From positions 1 through 33,681 of the forward strand of contig CAMLRG010000038.1 of assembly GCA_946482335.1 (NCBI GenBank): a stretch of DNA of 33,681 bases, written 5' to 3'. Below the pieces are notes generated by a model that saw only the letters and a program-made list of their open reading frames with translations, did not search any database and had not been told where the DNA came from. Below are positions 8,290-14,650 of this stretch, piece by piece; position 1 is the first letter of the stretch, and each line of letters begins with the position of its first letter. This stretch comes from an uncultured Duganella sp. GTDB taxonomy: Bacteria > Pseudomonadota > Gammaproteobacteria > Burkholderiales > Burkholderiaceae. Position numbers and translations under genes: made by a program.

Positions 8290-9450
8290 TCAGGCTCCGT
8301 AGATCACGATCTTGCGGCCCTGGCGCACCCAGCGTCCCGAATGGCCACCAGTGGGCCGTGCGGCGCCGGCCTGCTGGCCGCCCTGCCCGAACTGCTGGCC
8401 AGCCTTGGCCAGCAATCCCGGGGCGTGCTGGCGTACCGCAGCCGTGGCGGCCTGCATGGCCACCTGGCGCGGATCGCCACCTCGTGCCTGGGCGGCGCGG
8501 TTAACCGTGTCGGCCGCCAACTTGACAAAGGTGCGTGCGCCATCGAATTCGCGGTCCTCGCCGGACAGTTCGCCTTCCGCCTCCAGGCCCAGCGCACTGC
8601 CCGCCGCCGACGCCAGGCCGCTGCCGATCTTGGCGCCCAGCGGCCCGCCGAAGTAACCGCCGATCGCGCCACCGGCCAGCGGCAACGCCTTCTTGGCGAC
8701 GCCTTTCAGGGCGCCGCCGATGGCCTTGCCGACCGGCGAGCGGATCACGTTGCCGGCGAACGAAGCCGCCTTTTTCAGGAAACCGCCCAGGAACTGTTCC
8801 AGTTCCGCTTCGTTGGTGACGGACAGCAGTTCGCTGGCCAGCTCCATTTCCTCGGCTTCGGTCAGCATGCCTTGCTGGCCCATTTCGCCGCCCCATTCGG
8901 ATTCGCCAAACTCATACTCTCCCTCGTAGGACGATTCGTTGCCGAACTCCAGGGTGGTACGGTCGATGTCGTGCATGATTTGCCCCCTATGATGTGATGC
9001 TGCGGATGGTGGGACGGAGTGCCGTCCCATGATGGATACAATGGCGGGCAGCAGGCCCGGTGCAACTTGTCTGGCGGCCAGGTTCAGCGCGGCGCGGCGC
9101 AACTGGCGCGGATCTCCCCGAGCGGCCTGGCGCGCCCGGCGCGCCGCCAGGCCGGCAAAACGCATGAACTGGCGCGCGGTTTCGAATTCGCGGTCTTCCG
9201 CGCTCAAGCCTTCGAGCTCGAGCCCCAGCATGCGGCCGGCTCGGGGACCAGCGGACAGCACGTGTTCGGCCAGTTCGGGCAGCACCCCGTCAAGACCCGG
9301 TGCCACGTGGCGGAACCAAGCCGGCAAGCGGCCCTCGCGGCGCGCTGCCAAGAGTTCGGCGGCCTGCGGAAGGCTATCGTCGCGCCATGCCGCCGTGGGT
9401 GCCGCCGGCGCCAGTTCCAGTTCCGGCCGATAGTTGAGCAAACGATCCAT
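8290..9450 (-). CDS. Two-module glycine-rich protein, first gene of sigma-54 operon, unknown function
   Basis: A 386-residue protein starting at ATG 9450, which has GGGAGA four bases upstream. ATG 9477 is rejected because it would lie at or before the predicted sigma-54 transcription start. Module 1 (1-158) has LELEGLSAEDREFETARQF (77-95), then GDPRQ and APGLLP. Module 2 (159-386) has an acidic leader DIDRTTLEFGNES, a helix EEMELASELLSVTNEAELEQFLG (about 200-222), a glycine-zipper-like hydrophobic stretch (about 229-287), then SGEDREFDGARTFVKLA (296-312), GDPRQ and APGLL. The C-terminal unit is thus repeated, and a third copy ends the GIY-YIG-like protein. Module 2 has its own strong ribosome site and ATG (8976), so two products are possible. 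The hydrophobic Gly-rich part suggests membrane interaction (inference). Confidence 0.7.
   Translation of the reverse strand: MDRLLNYRPELELAPAAPTAAWRDDSLPQAAELLAARREGRLPAWFRHVAPGLDGVLPELAEHVLSAGPRAGRMLGLELEGLSAEDREFETARQFMRFAGLAARRARQAARGDPRQLRRAALNLAARQVAPGLLPAIVSIMGRHSVPPSAASHHRGQIMHDIDRTTLEFGNESSYEGEYEFGESEWGGEMGQQGMLTEAEEMELASELLSVTNEAELEQFLGGFLKKAASFAGNVIRSPVGKAIGGALKGVAKKALPLAGGAIGGYFGGPLGAKIGSGLASAAGSALGLEAEGELSGEDREFDGARTFVKLAADTVNRAAQARGGDPRQVAMQAATAAVRQHAPGLLAKAGQQFGQGGQQAGAARPTGGHSGRWVRQGRKIVIYGA
8974..8989 (-). promoter_or_regulatory. Internal ribosome binding site and ATG inside the two-module ORF
   Basis: On the minus strand the sequence reads AGGGGG-CAAATC-ATG, an excellent Shine-Dalgarno site six bases before an in-frame ATG at 8976 (residue 159 of the long protein). 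Initiation here would give a 228-residue protein equal to module 2, starting MHDIDRTTLEFG. The lack of a stop codon between the modules suggests an in-frame fusion of two formerly separate genes, with dual translation still possible. Confidence 0.6.
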
Positions 9451-9485
9451 GCTTTCTCCCTTGCGCAAACCATGCAAGGCTTAAC

Positions 9486-9500
9486 GCAAGGCGCGTGCCA
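9486..9500 (-). promoter_or_regulatory. Sigma-54 (RpoN) promoter of the six-gene operon
   Basis: On the minus strand: TGGCAC-GCGCC-TTGC. This matches the -24/-12 consensus TGGCAC-N5-TTGC at every conserved base, with the GG and GC dinucleotides ten bases apart. Predicted transcription start is about 9475, giving a leader of about 25 bases before the ATG at 9450. Confidence 0.85.
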
Positions 9501-9530
9501 GCGCCTGCCCAAGAGGCGGCGCCGGCGGCG

Positions 9531-9546
9531 GCGAAAGCGGTTTCGC
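9531..9546. promoter_or_regulatory. Promoter-proximal palindrome, candidate activator site (UAS1)
   Basis: GCGAA-AGCGGT-TTCGC is an inverted repeat centred at 9538.5, about 63 bases upstream of the predicted sigma-54 start. It shares both half-sites and spacing with the palindrome at 9573-9588. Confidence 0.6.
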
Positions 9547-9572
9547 GGGAAGGGGAAAAAGGAGGAGCGGGG

Positions 9573-9588
9573 GCGAAGCCGCCTTCGC
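9573..9588. promoter_or_regulatory. Promoter-distal palindrome, candidate activator site (UAS2), possibly also a terminator stem
   Basis: GCGAA-GCCGCC-TTCGC is centred at 9580.5, exactly 42 bp from the other copy, or four turns of B-DNA. The stem extends to GGGCGAA/TTCGCCC (9571-9590). On the minus strand it begins 9 bases after the stop of the dioxygenase-like gene and is followed some 11 bases later by CTTTTTCC, so it may also help terminate that operon. Confidence 0.55.
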
Positions 9589-9598
9589 CCGATGAAGA

Positions 9599-10498
9599 TC
9601 AGGCGGCGACTGCCACCGTCAGGGTCGCAACATAGCCGTCCGTGGCATTGCCGCTCATGGTGACGAGCTGCAAGGAGTAGCCATCGCTGAAGATATTGTC
9701 GGTGGCGAAGCTGATGCGCGACAGGTTGCTGACGGAGGTGCTGTAGCCCGAGGTGGCATAGACTTCGTTCAGCGTCGCCAGCGGGAAGGTGAACTGCGAA
9801 GTCTTGATGCGGTTGGAGGCGCTGGTGCTTTGCGCCAGGCTGCGATAGACCTCGAAGTGCACGTGCGGCATGCGACCGTCGTAGCAGCCGGGGAAGATGG
9901 TGGTGAAACTCAGGTTGCCGTCGGCATCGGCAGCCTGCACGCCGCGCAGGTAATTCTGGTCCGTCACGCCGCTCGAGTAAAGCGAGTAGCGGCCCTCACG
10001 GTCGCAGTGCCACAGGTAGACGGCGAAATCGCCGGCCGCGCCACAGGTGTTGTTGGCGTTGACGATTTTCAGCTTGATCGTCAACGGTACGCCCGCCGCC
10101 GTGCCGCTTGCGCCGTTGAAGCTGCTGCGGATGTCGCTGCGCACCACGCCGCTCTGCGTCAGCACGTTGACAATGCCGCTGGCATTGCTGTTCGTGCCGT
10201 CGCCCGGATAGGGGCCGCCGGTCTCTTCGGGGATTACCGAACACGTGCCGGACGTGGTGCCGGTACTTGTCCCTGTGCCGGTGCTGGTTCCCGTGCCGGT
10301 GCTGGTGCCGCTCCCACTGCTGCTGCCGGTGCCGGTGCCGCTGCTGTCGGCAGTGGTGCTGTCCGAACCGCCGCCGCAACCAATCAGCGGCAGTGCGGCG
10401 GCGCCGGCGAGCAGCCAGCGCAGCGAGCGGCGGCGGCTGCTTTCCATGTTCATCATTGCTTCAAGATCCGCTGCCAGGCCGTGGTCATGCGCGTCCAT
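9599..10498 (-). CDS. Intradiol ring-cleavage dioxygenase-like Tat lipoprotein
   Basis: A 299-residue exported protein. The N terminus has a twin-arginine motif SRRRSLRWLL (21-30) and a lipobox LIGC with Cys41, so it is probably exported folded by Tat and lipid-anchored. A Gly/Ser/Thr linker (44-86) follows. The catalytic domain resembles the protocatechuate 3,4-dioxygenase beta chain: ETGGPYPGDG, YLWHCDREGRYSLY and FPGCYDGRMPHVHFEV. The four iron ligands map to Y171, Y206, H212 and H214, so the Fe(III) site looks intact. Such proteins could cleave catechol-type aromatics at the envelope; the real substrate is unknown. ATG 10498 has AAGGGGA upstream. It is the third gene of the Spy-like operon, 13 bases after the preceding stop. 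Confidence 0.85.
   Translation of the reverse strand: MDAHDHGLAADLEAMMNMESSRRRSLRWLLAGAAALPLIGCGGGSDSTTADSSGTGTGSSSGSGTSTGTGTSTGTGTSTGTTSGTCSVIPEETGGPYPGDGTNSNASGIVNVLTQSGVVRSDIRSSFNGASGTAAGVPLTIKLKIVNANNTCGAAGDFAVYLWHCDREGRYSLYSSGVTDQNYLRGVQAADADGNLSFTTIFPGCYDGRMPHVHFEVYRSLAQSTSASNRIKTSQFTFPLATLNEVYATSGYSTSVSNLSRISFATDNIFSDGYSLQLVTMSGNATDGYVATLTVAVAA
10257..10310. repeat. Three tandem 18-bp repeats encoding a Gly/Ser/Thr linker
   Basis: Units at 10257-10274, 10275-10292 and 10293-10310 are near-identical (GTGCCGGTGCTGGTTCCC type). On the minus strand each encodes a GTGTST-like hexapeptide in the linker of the dioxygenase-like lipoprotein. Copy number could vary by slippage. Confidence 0.75.
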
Positions 10499-10511
10499 TC
10501 AATTCCCCTTG

Positions 10512-11090
10512 TTATGCCGTAGTGTTGATCAGGTTGCCGCTGCTGCCCGATTGCGGCAGTTTGTCCGCCAGCGTCTGCAGGAAGCTGGCCAGCTTGGATT
10601 GTGCGTCGCTGCTGTCGGTACCGAGCGCTTCGAGTAGGGATGAGAAAGACGTCTCTAGCGACGAGGCTTCACTGTCCTCCGACGAGTCGCCTTGCAGCGA
10701 CGAGATCAGGCTTTGCAGGTCTTCAGCCAGTCGGCCGGGACCTCCTGCGCCAGGCGGGCCGCCCAGGCCTCCTGGTCCGCCAGCCCCGCCCGGACCACCG
10801 GGGCCGGATGCCCCTTCAGCCCTTGCGCCGCTGGCCGCGCCCTGCTCGTGCAGGGAAGCCATCAACTCCTGCAGGAAGCTGCCGAGCGCCGACGCGGCGT
10901 TTTCCTTGTCGCTTGCAGCGACGTCGCTCACGCCCAGCGATTCCAGCGCCTCCCCGATAGCGCTGACAAAGCCACTGGCTTCCGGCGGCGGCCCCGGTGG
11001 TGGTGGTGGCGGCGCCTGGCGGGTCTTGTCGGTCCCGGTCGGCGACACCTGGCCGGCGTAGCTGCTGCCGGCAATGGCATTAACGTTCAT
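10512..11090 (-). CDS. Pro- and Gly-rich protein of unknown function
   Basis: A 192-residue protein I cannot assign. It begins MNVNAIAGSSYAGQ without a classical signal peptide, then has a Pro run (PPPPPPGPPP, about 27-36), a helical part with IGEALESLGV and LGSFLQELMASLHEQ, a collagen-like segment of GPGG/GAGG repeats (about 94-118), and a second helical part with LAEDLQSLISSLQ and LASFLQTLADKL. The two helical halves resemble each other (SFLQELMASL versus SFLQTLADKL), suggesting an internal duplication. GGGAGG lies five bases before the ATG. The start overlaps the end of the Spy-like gene by 11 bp, so the two are co-translated. A secreted or envelope role is only suggested by the neighbours. 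Confidence 0.65.
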   Translation of the reverse strand: MNVNAIAGSSYAGQVSPTGTDKTRQAPPPPPPGPPPEASGFVSAIGEALESLGVSDVAASDKENAASALGSFLQELMASLHEQGAASGARAEGASGPGGPGGAGGPGGLGGPPGAGGPGRLAEDLQSLISSLQGDSSEDSEASSLETSFSSLLEALGTDSSDAQSKLASFLQTLADKLPQSGSSGNLINTTA

Positions 11091-11565
11091 GGCTGCCTCC
11101 CCGCTGCTGACGCGCCTTGCGCTCGTCCAGTTGCTTACGCTGCTCGGGGGTCAACAGGGCCAGCACTTTCTGGTGCGTGCGGATGCGCGACAACGTAAGA
11201 TTGGCTTGCGCTTGTGCCGCGGCCTGCGCCAGCTTGGCGGCAGCCGCATCGTCGAACTTCCCGTCACGGCCCATCTCATGAAGGGCGCGCATCGCCTTGT
11301 CATGCGCCACCCGCTGCTCGTGCACGTAAGGGGCCTGGCTGTGCATCAGCTGGAACAGCTTTTCCTCCTGGCTTTCCGACAAATCGAGCCCTTGCAAGAA
11401 GCGTAAGCCTGGACGGCCGCCGCGCGGATCCCCGTCGCGCGGGGTATGCGCGCCGCCGAACGGCGGGTGCCCTCCCTCGGGCGGCATGTTTTCGGCGCCG
11501 AAGGCCGCCAACGGCAGAGCCATGGAGGCAGCCAGCAACAGCTGGATAGTTTTGCTCTTGTTCAC
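11080..11565 (-). CDS. Spy/CpxP-like periplasmic protein (LTxxQ motif)
   Basis: A 161-residue exported protein with signal peptide (MNKSKTIQLLLAASMALPLAAFGAE) and a mostly helical mature part. It has DLSESQEEKLFQLM (first LTxxQ-like site) and a canonical LTPEQRKQLDERKA near the C terminus. This family includes the periplasmic chaperone Spy and the Cpx inhibitor CpxP; members bind unfolded proteins or damp the sensor kinase. A Gly/Pro/His-rich segment (residues ~28-52) precedes the helices. The start is GTG at 11565 with GGAG six bases upstream. It is divergent from a CpxR-like regulator, and the intergenic GTAAA repeats support control by that regulator. Confidence 0.8.
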   Translation of the reverse strand: MNKSKTIQLLLAASMALPLAAFGAENMPPEGGHPPFGGAHTPRDGDPRGGRPGLRFLQGLDLSESQEEKLFQLMHSQAPYVHEQRVAHDKAMRALHEMGRDGKFDDAAAAKLAQAAAQAQANLTLSRIRTHQKVLALLTPEQRKQLDERKARQQRGGSHER

Positions 11566-11613
11566 GTCAATCTCCAGTGGTGGATAGGAGACTCCATTCT
11601 CTGGCTACTGCCT

Positions 11614-11649
11614 GTAAAGCGCCGTAAGTCGCAGGTAAAAACGTGTAAA
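11614..11649. promoter_or_regulatory. Tandem CpxR-box-like repeats (four GTAAA/GTAAG half-sites)
   Basis: Half-sites start at 11614 (GTAAA), 11624 (GTAAG), 11635 (GTAAA) and 11645 (GTAAA), at 10, 11 and 10 base steps. This makes two GTAAA-N5-GTAAR boxes on one DNA face, the form described for CpxR sites. They lie between the divergent Spy-like and response-regulator genes, so autoregulation and control of both directions are likely (inference). Confidence 0.7.
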
Positions 11650-11682
11650 GATATGGCAGCCCGGCAGGAGCCATTTGCTATC

Positions 11683-12375
11683 ATGGCTGCCATGAACAAG
11701 GTCCTACTGATTGACGACGACGTGGAGCTGGTCGGCATGTTCCAGGAATACCTGGCGCAGGAAGGCTTCGACGTCACCACCGCCAACGATGGCGAAACCG
11801 GCGCCGCCAGCGCGCTCACCGGCCTGTATGCCATCGCCGTCCTCGACGTCATGATGCCCCGCATGAATGGCCTGGAGACACTGCGCCGCATCCGCGCTGT
11901 GAGCCGCATGCCGATCCTGATGTTGACTGCGCGCGGCGACGATACCGACCGCATCGTCGGCCTCGAACTGGGCGCCGACGATTACGTGACCAAGCCGTGC
12001 ACGCCACGCGAACTGACGGCCCGCATCCGCGCCATCCTTCGACGGACGCAGGCGCAGCCGGACACCGGCACCGGTCCATTGGTGGTTGGCCAGTTGACCA
12101 TGTGGCCGGAACAGCGACGCGCTGCCTGGGGTGGCGTTCCGCTCGACCTGACCAGCACGGAATTCAACCTGCTGGAAGTCTTGGCGCGCAATGCGGGTAA
12201 GCCGGTCAGCAAGAATGTCCTGTCGGAACAGGGGCTCGGACGGCCGATGGCCCGCTTCGACCGCAATATCGATGTCCATATGAGCAGCCTGCGCCACAAG
12301 CTCGGTGCCATTTCGGACGGCCGCTCCTGCCTGCAGACTGTCTACCGCCTGGGTTACCAGTTGATCAGGGAGTAA
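11683..12375 (+). CDS. cpxR: OmpR/PhoB-family response regulator, CpxR-like
   Basis: The receiver domain starts KVLLIDDDVELV and has the phospho-acceptor Asp in VLDVMMPRMNG, the switch Thr in LMLTARGDDTDRIVG and the conserved Lys in YVTKPCTPREL. The C-terminal winged helix has LDLTSTEFNLLEVLARNAGKPVS, RNIDVHMSSLRHKLG and TVYRLGYQL. It would bind DNA as a phosphorylated dimer. The start is uncertain: ATG 11683 (AGGAG 12 bases upstream) gives 230 residues, ATG 11692 gives 227. It is followed after three bases by the kinase gene. The identification as CpxR rests on the general family plus the Spy/CpxP-like neighbour and the GTAAA boxes, not on orthology proof. Confidence 0.85.
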   Translation: MAAMNKVLLIDDDVELVGMFQEYLAQEGFDVTTANDGETGAASALTGLYAIAVLDVMMPRMNGLETLRRIRAVSRMPILMLTARGDDTDRIVGLELGADDYVTKPCTPRELTARIRAILRRTQAQPDTGTGPLVVGQLTMWPEQRRAAWGGVPLDLTSTEFNLLEVLARNAGKPVSKNVLSEQGLGRPMARFDRNIDVHMSSLRHKLGAISDGRSCLQTVYRLGYQLIRE

Positions 12376-12378
12376 GCC

Positions 12379-14046
12379 GTGGGGCGCCTGTTCTGGAAGT
12401 TCTTCTTTTCGATCCTGCTTGCCCAGTTGGCCGCAACGGCAGGCATTGGCGGTGCGATCTGGCTCAAAACCCGCGCCGCCGTCGTGGCGCAGCCATCCGA
12501 CCTGGAAACCGGCCCGCCTGCCGAAAATGCGATCGAATCAGCGGCCGCCACCTTGGCGTTCGGCGGCACCGACGGCCTGCGCCAGCTGCTCGAGAATATG
12601 CCGCGTCACCGCGTATATGCGGTCGGCGACGATGGGAAAGAGCTGCTGGGCCGGATCACCAATCCCAGTATGCTGTCCGAGGCGCAGAAGATGCTGGCCA
12701 GCGCCGATCCGCGCGGGGTGCGCCAAGTGACTTCACCCGACGGGCGGCGCTATCTCTTGTTCCTGCCTTCGCGCCGCCACCAGGGTGGCCTTGGCATGCC
12801 GGATTCGCGGGCGATCCTCGCGGGCTCGGGCATCCCCGGCCTCGATCCGCGCCCCTACCGCCGACAGGAGTCCCGCTGGGCCGCCCCGCCACCGCCTCCC
12901 GAGCCGGACGGCACGCAGCCCGCAATGCACGGCTTTGGGGCGCCTGGCAGCCAGCGCTCTCCAGCAGGCCTCGCACCGGGCGTCAGCGTTACCACGGGCG
13001 TGCCCGCCGGCCCTCCCCCTGGCGCCGGTCCCCGCGCGGGTCCTGACACTGGCCCCGACGGAGGCCCTGGTCCTGGTCCTGGCCCAGGTGCCGGTGCCGG
13101 GCCTGGCCGTGGCGAGCCAGGCGGCCCACCGCCGCGCTTCCGCCCTCTGACCCCGTTCATCCCGATTGGTGCCGCCGTCCTGGCCAGCCTGTTGTTCGCG
13201 GCCCTGCTGGCCTGGTATTTTGCCCGCCCGATCCGCGCCTTGAGGCAAGCCTTCGATGCCGCCGCCAGTGGCGACCTGGCACCCCGTTTCGCTGCCAAGG
13301 CGCGCGCGGGCGGCGACGAACTCACCACGCTTGGCCGCGACTTCGACCGCATGACGGCGCGCCTGCGCGCCCTGCTCGACGGACAAAAGAACCTGCTGCA
13401 CGACGTCTCCCACGAGCTGCGCTCGCCGCTGGCGCGGCTGCAAGCCGCCATCGGCCTGGCCCACCAGCAGCCCGACAAGGTTGGCGCATCCATGGAACGC
13501 ATCGAACGCGAAAGCGTCCGGATGGACAAGCTGGTCGGCGAATTGCTGACGCTTTCCCGCCTGGAGGCCGGCGCCTTCGACGCGCCCCAGCAGGAGTTCA
13601 GCATTGGCGAAGTGCTCGACGAGATCGTCCACGACGCCCAGTTCGAAGCCGCCAGCAACGGCCGTGAAGTCCGCTTCACCGGCGAAGCCGACGCCCAGCT
13701 CAGCGGCCAGCCCGAACTGCTCGCGCGCGCCATCGAGAACGTGGTCCGCAACGCCATCAAGCACAGTCCCCCTGGCGGCCTGGTTGAGGTGGAAACGGCG
13801 CGCGACGCGCACTTCATCCGCATCCGCGTGATGGACACCGGACCAGGCGTAGCGCAGGAAGAGTTGGGGAAGATTTTCCAGCCGTTCTTCCGCAGCAGCA
13901 GTACGGAGAAGAACGTGGACGGTCATGGACTGGGCCTGGCAATCGCCCAGCAGGTGGTGCAGCAGCACGGGGGCCGCATTGCCGCCGCCAATCGTGCCGG
14001 CGGCGGCCTGTGCGTGGAGCTGGCGCTCCCGCTGATCCGGACTTAA
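12379..14046 (+). CDS. cpxA: Sensor histidine kinase, CpxA-like, with Gly/Pro-rich periplasmic segment
   Basis: A 555-residue membrane kinase starting at GTG 12379; GGGAG overlaps the end of the regulator gene. TM1 lies at about residues 7-28. A periplasmic sensor region of ~225 residues ends in a long Gly/Pro-rich low-complexity stretch (about 195-255) just before TM2 (about 260-281), then HAMP (PIRALRQAF...GDLAPRF). The phospho-His is H345 in [14 protein letters not shown]. ATPase motifs are [11 protein letters not shown] (N box), DTGPGV (G1), FQPFFRSS (F) and [11 protein letters not shown] (G2). The collagen-like insert is unusual for CpxA and echoes the Gly/Pro-rich proteins across the divergent promoter. 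The stop shares TTAA with that of the convergent dcd gene. Confidence 0.88.
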   Translation: MGRLFWKFFFSILLAQLAATAGIGGAIWLKTRAAVVAQPSDLETGPPAENAIESAAATLAFGGTDGLRQLLENMPRHRVYAVGDDGKELLGRITNPSMLSEAQKMLASADPRGVRQVTSPDGRRYLLFLPSRRHQGGLGMPDSRAILAGSGIPGLDPRPYRRQESRWAAPPPPPEPDGTQPAMHGFGAPGSQRSPAGLAPGVSVTTGVPAGPPPGAGPRAGPDTGPDGGPGPGPGPGAGAGPGRGEPGGPPPRFRPLTPFIPIGAAVLASLLFAALLAWYFARPIRALRQAFDAAASGDLAPRFAAKARAGGDELTTLGRDFDRMTARLRALLDGQKNLLHDVSHELRSPLARLQAAIGLAHQQPDKVGASMERIERESVRMDKLVGELLTLSRLEAGAFDAPQQEFSIGEVLDEIVHDAQFEAASNGREVRFTGEADAQLSGQPELLARAIENVVRNAIKHSPPGGLVEVETARDAHFIRIRVMDTGPGVAQEELGKIFQPFFRSSSTEKNVDGHGLGLAIAQQVVQQHGGRIAAANRAGGGLCVELALPLIRT

Positions 14047-14609
14047 GCCTTGGGCAGGGTCACGCCGTGCTGGCCCTGGTATTTGCCGTTGCGGTCCTTG
14101 TACGAGACTTCGCAGACTTCGTCGCTCTCGAAGAACAGCACCTGGGCGCAGCCTTCACCGGCGTAAATCTTGGCTGGCAGCGGAGTGGTGTTCGAAAACT
14201 CCAGCGTCACGTAGCCTTCCCACTCCGGCTCGAACGGCGTCACGTTGACGATGATGCCGCAGCGTGCATAGGTCGACTTGCCGAGGCAGACAGTCAGCAC
14301 GTTCCGCGGAATGCGGAAGTACTCGATGGTGCGCGCCAGTGCGAAGGAGTTCGGCGGGATGATGCAGACATCGCTCTTCACATCGACGAACGAGTTCGAA
14401 TCGAAGTTCTTCGGATCGACGATGGTGCTGTTAATGTTGGTGAAGACCTTGAACTCGTCGGCGCAGCGGATGTCGTAACCGTAGGAGGAGGTGCCGAAGG
14501 AGATCACCTTGCGGCCGTCCACGGCGCGCACCTGGCCGGGCTCATACGGCTCGATCATGCCGTGTTGTTCCGCCATACGGCGTATCCATTTATCGCTTTT
14601 AATCGTCAT
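14043..14609 (-). CDS. dcd: dCTP deaminase
   Basis: A 188-residue protein matching betaproteobacterial Dcd along its length: [36 protein letters not shown], the active-site block [27 protein letters not shown] and the C-terminal [14 protein letters not shown]. It converts dCTP to dUTP for dTMP synthesis, as a cytoplasmic homotrimer. No strong ribosome site precedes ATG 14609, but the start fits the family. It is monocistronic or only loosely linked to the upstream hydrolase gene (41-base gap). Confidence 0.95.
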   Translation of the reverse strand: MTIKSDKWIRRMAEQHGMIEPYEPGQVRAVDGRKVISFGTSSYGYDIRCADEFKVFTNINSTIVDPKNFDSNSFVDVKSDVCIIPPNSFALARTIEYFRIPRNVLTVCLGKSTYARCGIIVNVTPFEPEWEGYVTLEFSNTTPLPAKIYAGEGCAQVLFFESDEVCEVSYKDRNGKYQGQHGVTLPKA

Positions 14610-14650
14610 CGCAAAGGCTTTCTGGTTTAAATAGTGGTGCGAATTTTACA

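Noticed and set aside
9451..9477. ATG 9477 as start of the first operon gene
   Set aside because: The predicted sigma-54 transcription start is near 9475, and the better ribosome site (GGGAGA) precedes ATG 9450.
9571..9590. The distal GGGCGAA/TTCGCCC hairpin as only a terminator
   Set aside because: It can serve that role, but the same half-sites recur at 9531-9546 at exactly 42 bp, where no terminator is needed, so a regulatory role is the better joint explanation.
10257..10310. Possible CRISPR-like or regulatory repeat
   Set aside because: The three 18-bp units are in frame and encode a Gly/Ser/Thr linker; there are no spacers.
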